Assembly: GCA_034698045.1 (NCBI GenBank)
Contig: JAQGAU010001020.1
Location: 1 to 21,972 of the forward strand
DNA: 21,972 bases
DNA from: Paramacrobiotus richtersi
Taxonomy: Eukaryota > Tardigrada > Eutardigrada > Parachela > Macrobiotidae
Reading direction: 5' to 3'
The notes beneath the pieces are model-generated. The model saw only the letters and a program-made list of their open reading frames with translations, did not search any database and was not told where the DNA came from. Within the stretch, counting starts at the first letter, position 1; every line of letters begins with the position of its first letter. The position numbers and the translations under genes are program-made. Positions 20,734-21,972 of this stretch are shown piece by piece.

Positions 20734-21771
20734 TCAGAACTTGGGCGGATTGCCAATATGAACAAGAACCCATGTGTACAACGGCCTTAACTCGATCTGT
20801 TTCAAAATATATGACAAGCTGCTTAATCCATCGGTTATAAAGCGCTGAGAAGCTTTGTCAACCAAATCGCATCGTTTGGGATTTTTTGTATTGCCTGGGT
20901 TATCACCATGTTTGATCATCGTGTAGCGCCCAACATCACGCGAAACTTTGCCAGACTTTTTGAACTGATTCCGCACACGTGCTCCTATATCGTCATCTTC
21001 CCCACCTAGAAACAAACTGACAATACTTTTTCACATAGAAACAAATTTGTTTTTTCTCCATATTAATCTTTCCCATATATAGGTAGGTTTCTGTACTTAC
21101 GCTGTGAATTATTTAGAGTCATAAATTGCAAGCATAGTGCACTTGTAACAGTGACTTGTTCTTAGGAAACAATTCGGCTCGTCAACGCAATGAAAGCATG
21201 CGGATTTTCGCGCGACCTTTTCGCAGACGATTTTTATACGCGCAGGCCTTTAATCATTTACAGAATGACAGAATTCGAAAGATCAACACTAACAGAAAAT
21301 ACAGTTTGATGTTTCGTTGGCGGACGCGCGCATTTTCGGTAAACTTCCATATTCACAACCACAGCGGATATATGCGTAAATGGACCGGTACCAGCTTTTC
21401 TGGTACGAAGTGTCGGGAAGCGAAGCCGATACGTTTCCACGATGTGATCGTGTAGCAAGCGCACGAAGGTGATCCGGGTCACAAAACACTTACCCCTTAA
21501 CCCCAGTACAAATTCGGGTATCCATTGACCGTTTAAAAATCCTGACGAGAGAACGAAACAACGCCGCCGAAATAGTAATCGTGCATCCCTTTGTCTTTGA
21601 ATTTATTGATTAGTATTGCACTCGACAGTAAAGTGGGAATTTGCGGACACGAATAGGAGTTGTGGTCGTTTTCCGGCAACAGATCAATATCATGGAACAC
21701 AAAGCAGTCAAAGGGCTGTAACTTGTTGGCTTCCATGTAGGCGACATTGAAGAGTAAAGCATAAAGCATAC
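20734..21771 (-). pseudogene. Beta-1,4-galactosyltransferase-like, copy D, partial and broken
   Basis: Two exons match the last two of copy C: 21771-21494 and 21005-20734. The last exon is intact and the same length as in C (272 nt), with GEDDDIGARVRNQF, MIKHGD and LYTWVLVHIGNPP. The other exon is disabled. CAA in C (QDFQSV) is TAA here at 21533-21535. Two extra bases near 21497-21500 turn WGWG into WG-stop and shift the frame. It also has in-frame gains of four residues after its first Met and two after SSAI. The exon is 278 nt instead of 258. Upstream the intron still aligns with C up to about 21879 and then similarity stops; the expected exon with HPLLQRQQL does not appear before the window ends. 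DVD and the donor Tyr (YYFGG) are still readable. It is a recent partial duplicate, now a pseudogene. Confidence 0.85.
21006..21493 (-). other. Last intron of pseudogene copy D
   Basis: 488 nt between the two remaining exons; the splice signals are kept (GTAAGT donor at 21493, CTAG acceptor at 21006). Plus and minus frames inside (21156-21455, 21258-21482) are not recognisable. Only patches resemble the corresponding intron of copy C. Confidence 0.6.
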
Positions 21772-21903
21772 CTTTGAGTAAAACATACCTTTATTTGCTG
21801 TCAATATAAGCATATGTTCGGACTTTACATTTACAACTGTATCATCAAACCAAAACTGGACTGATAGGCAGTGTGTTGTGTTATTTTATTATAAAACAAG
21901 CGC

Positions 21904-21925
21904 GGGTTGCGCTGGCGCGCAACCC
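21904..21925. repeat. GC-rich hairpin at the duplication breakpoint
   Basis: A perfect 9-bp inverted repeat (GGGTTGCGC and GCGCAACCC) with a 4-nt loop, strikingly CpG-rich against its AT-rich surroundings. It begins about 25 nt beyond the point where copies C and D stop aligning. It could be the end of a DNA transposon that replaced or interrupted the upstream part of copy D. The window ends too soon to tell. Confidence 0.5.
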
Positions 21926-21972
21926 ATTTGTGTTCGAAATGTTTGAGGTTTTGGAATTTAACTGAAAGATTC

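Noticed and set aside
1..21972. CRISPR array, tRNA, rRNA or prokaryotic defence system
   Set aside because: No regularly spaced direct repeats, no tRNA cloverleaf or rRNA sequence that I could recognise, and every recognised gene is a spliced animal-type gene.

Overview
The window looks like animal nuclear DNA from an intron-rich invertebrate. The genes are spliced with GT-AG introns of about 48 to 710 nt, and no operons, Shine-Dalgarno sites or prokaryotic genes are visible. The families present are a divergent rhodopsin-class GPCR with an A-N-R-L-W motif in place of D-R-Y, apolipoprotein D-like secreted lipocalins, and Golgi beta-1,4-galactosyltransferases of family GT7. The GPCR type and the lipocalin and GT7 expansions would suit a small ecdysozoan, perhaps a tardigrade. 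That is an inference from family style, not a proof. All recognised host genes lie on the minus strand and read right to left.

Layout. Positions 1-1078 hold no gene I recognise, but contain a near-perfect foldback palindrome flanked by TA (670-759). Positions 1079-2533 are a two-exon GPCR gene with an in-frame TAA in TM2 and two +1 frameshifts at homopolymers. Positions 2940-9954 are an array of three lipocalin genes (2940-4622, 5484-6803, 8928-9954). They share exon number, intron phases (1, 0, 1), a signal-peptide first exon and a cysteine-rich last exon. A possible decayed lipocalin exon (7014-7316) and a retrotransposon reverse-transcriptase tail (8424-8738, plus strand) sit between the second and third.

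Positions 10552-21771 are a head-to-tail array of four beta-1,4-galactosyltransferase-like genes, called here A to D. A (10552-12171), B (14545-16711) and C (17867-20092) are intact by reconstruction. D (20734-21771, running toward the window edge) is a recent partial duplicate of C that has lost its reading frame. The later introns fall at identical places and phases in all copies. A alone has an extra intron inside its membrane anchor and carries two unusual active-site residues.

The lipocalins would act outside the cell as carriers of small hydrophobic ligands. The galactosyltransferases would act in the Golgi lumen, adding galactose to N-acetylglucosamine-type acceptors. Nothing in the sequence ties the two sets to one pathway; both look like local tandem expansions. 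All splice models were made by reading and comparing paralogues, with no transcript evidence.
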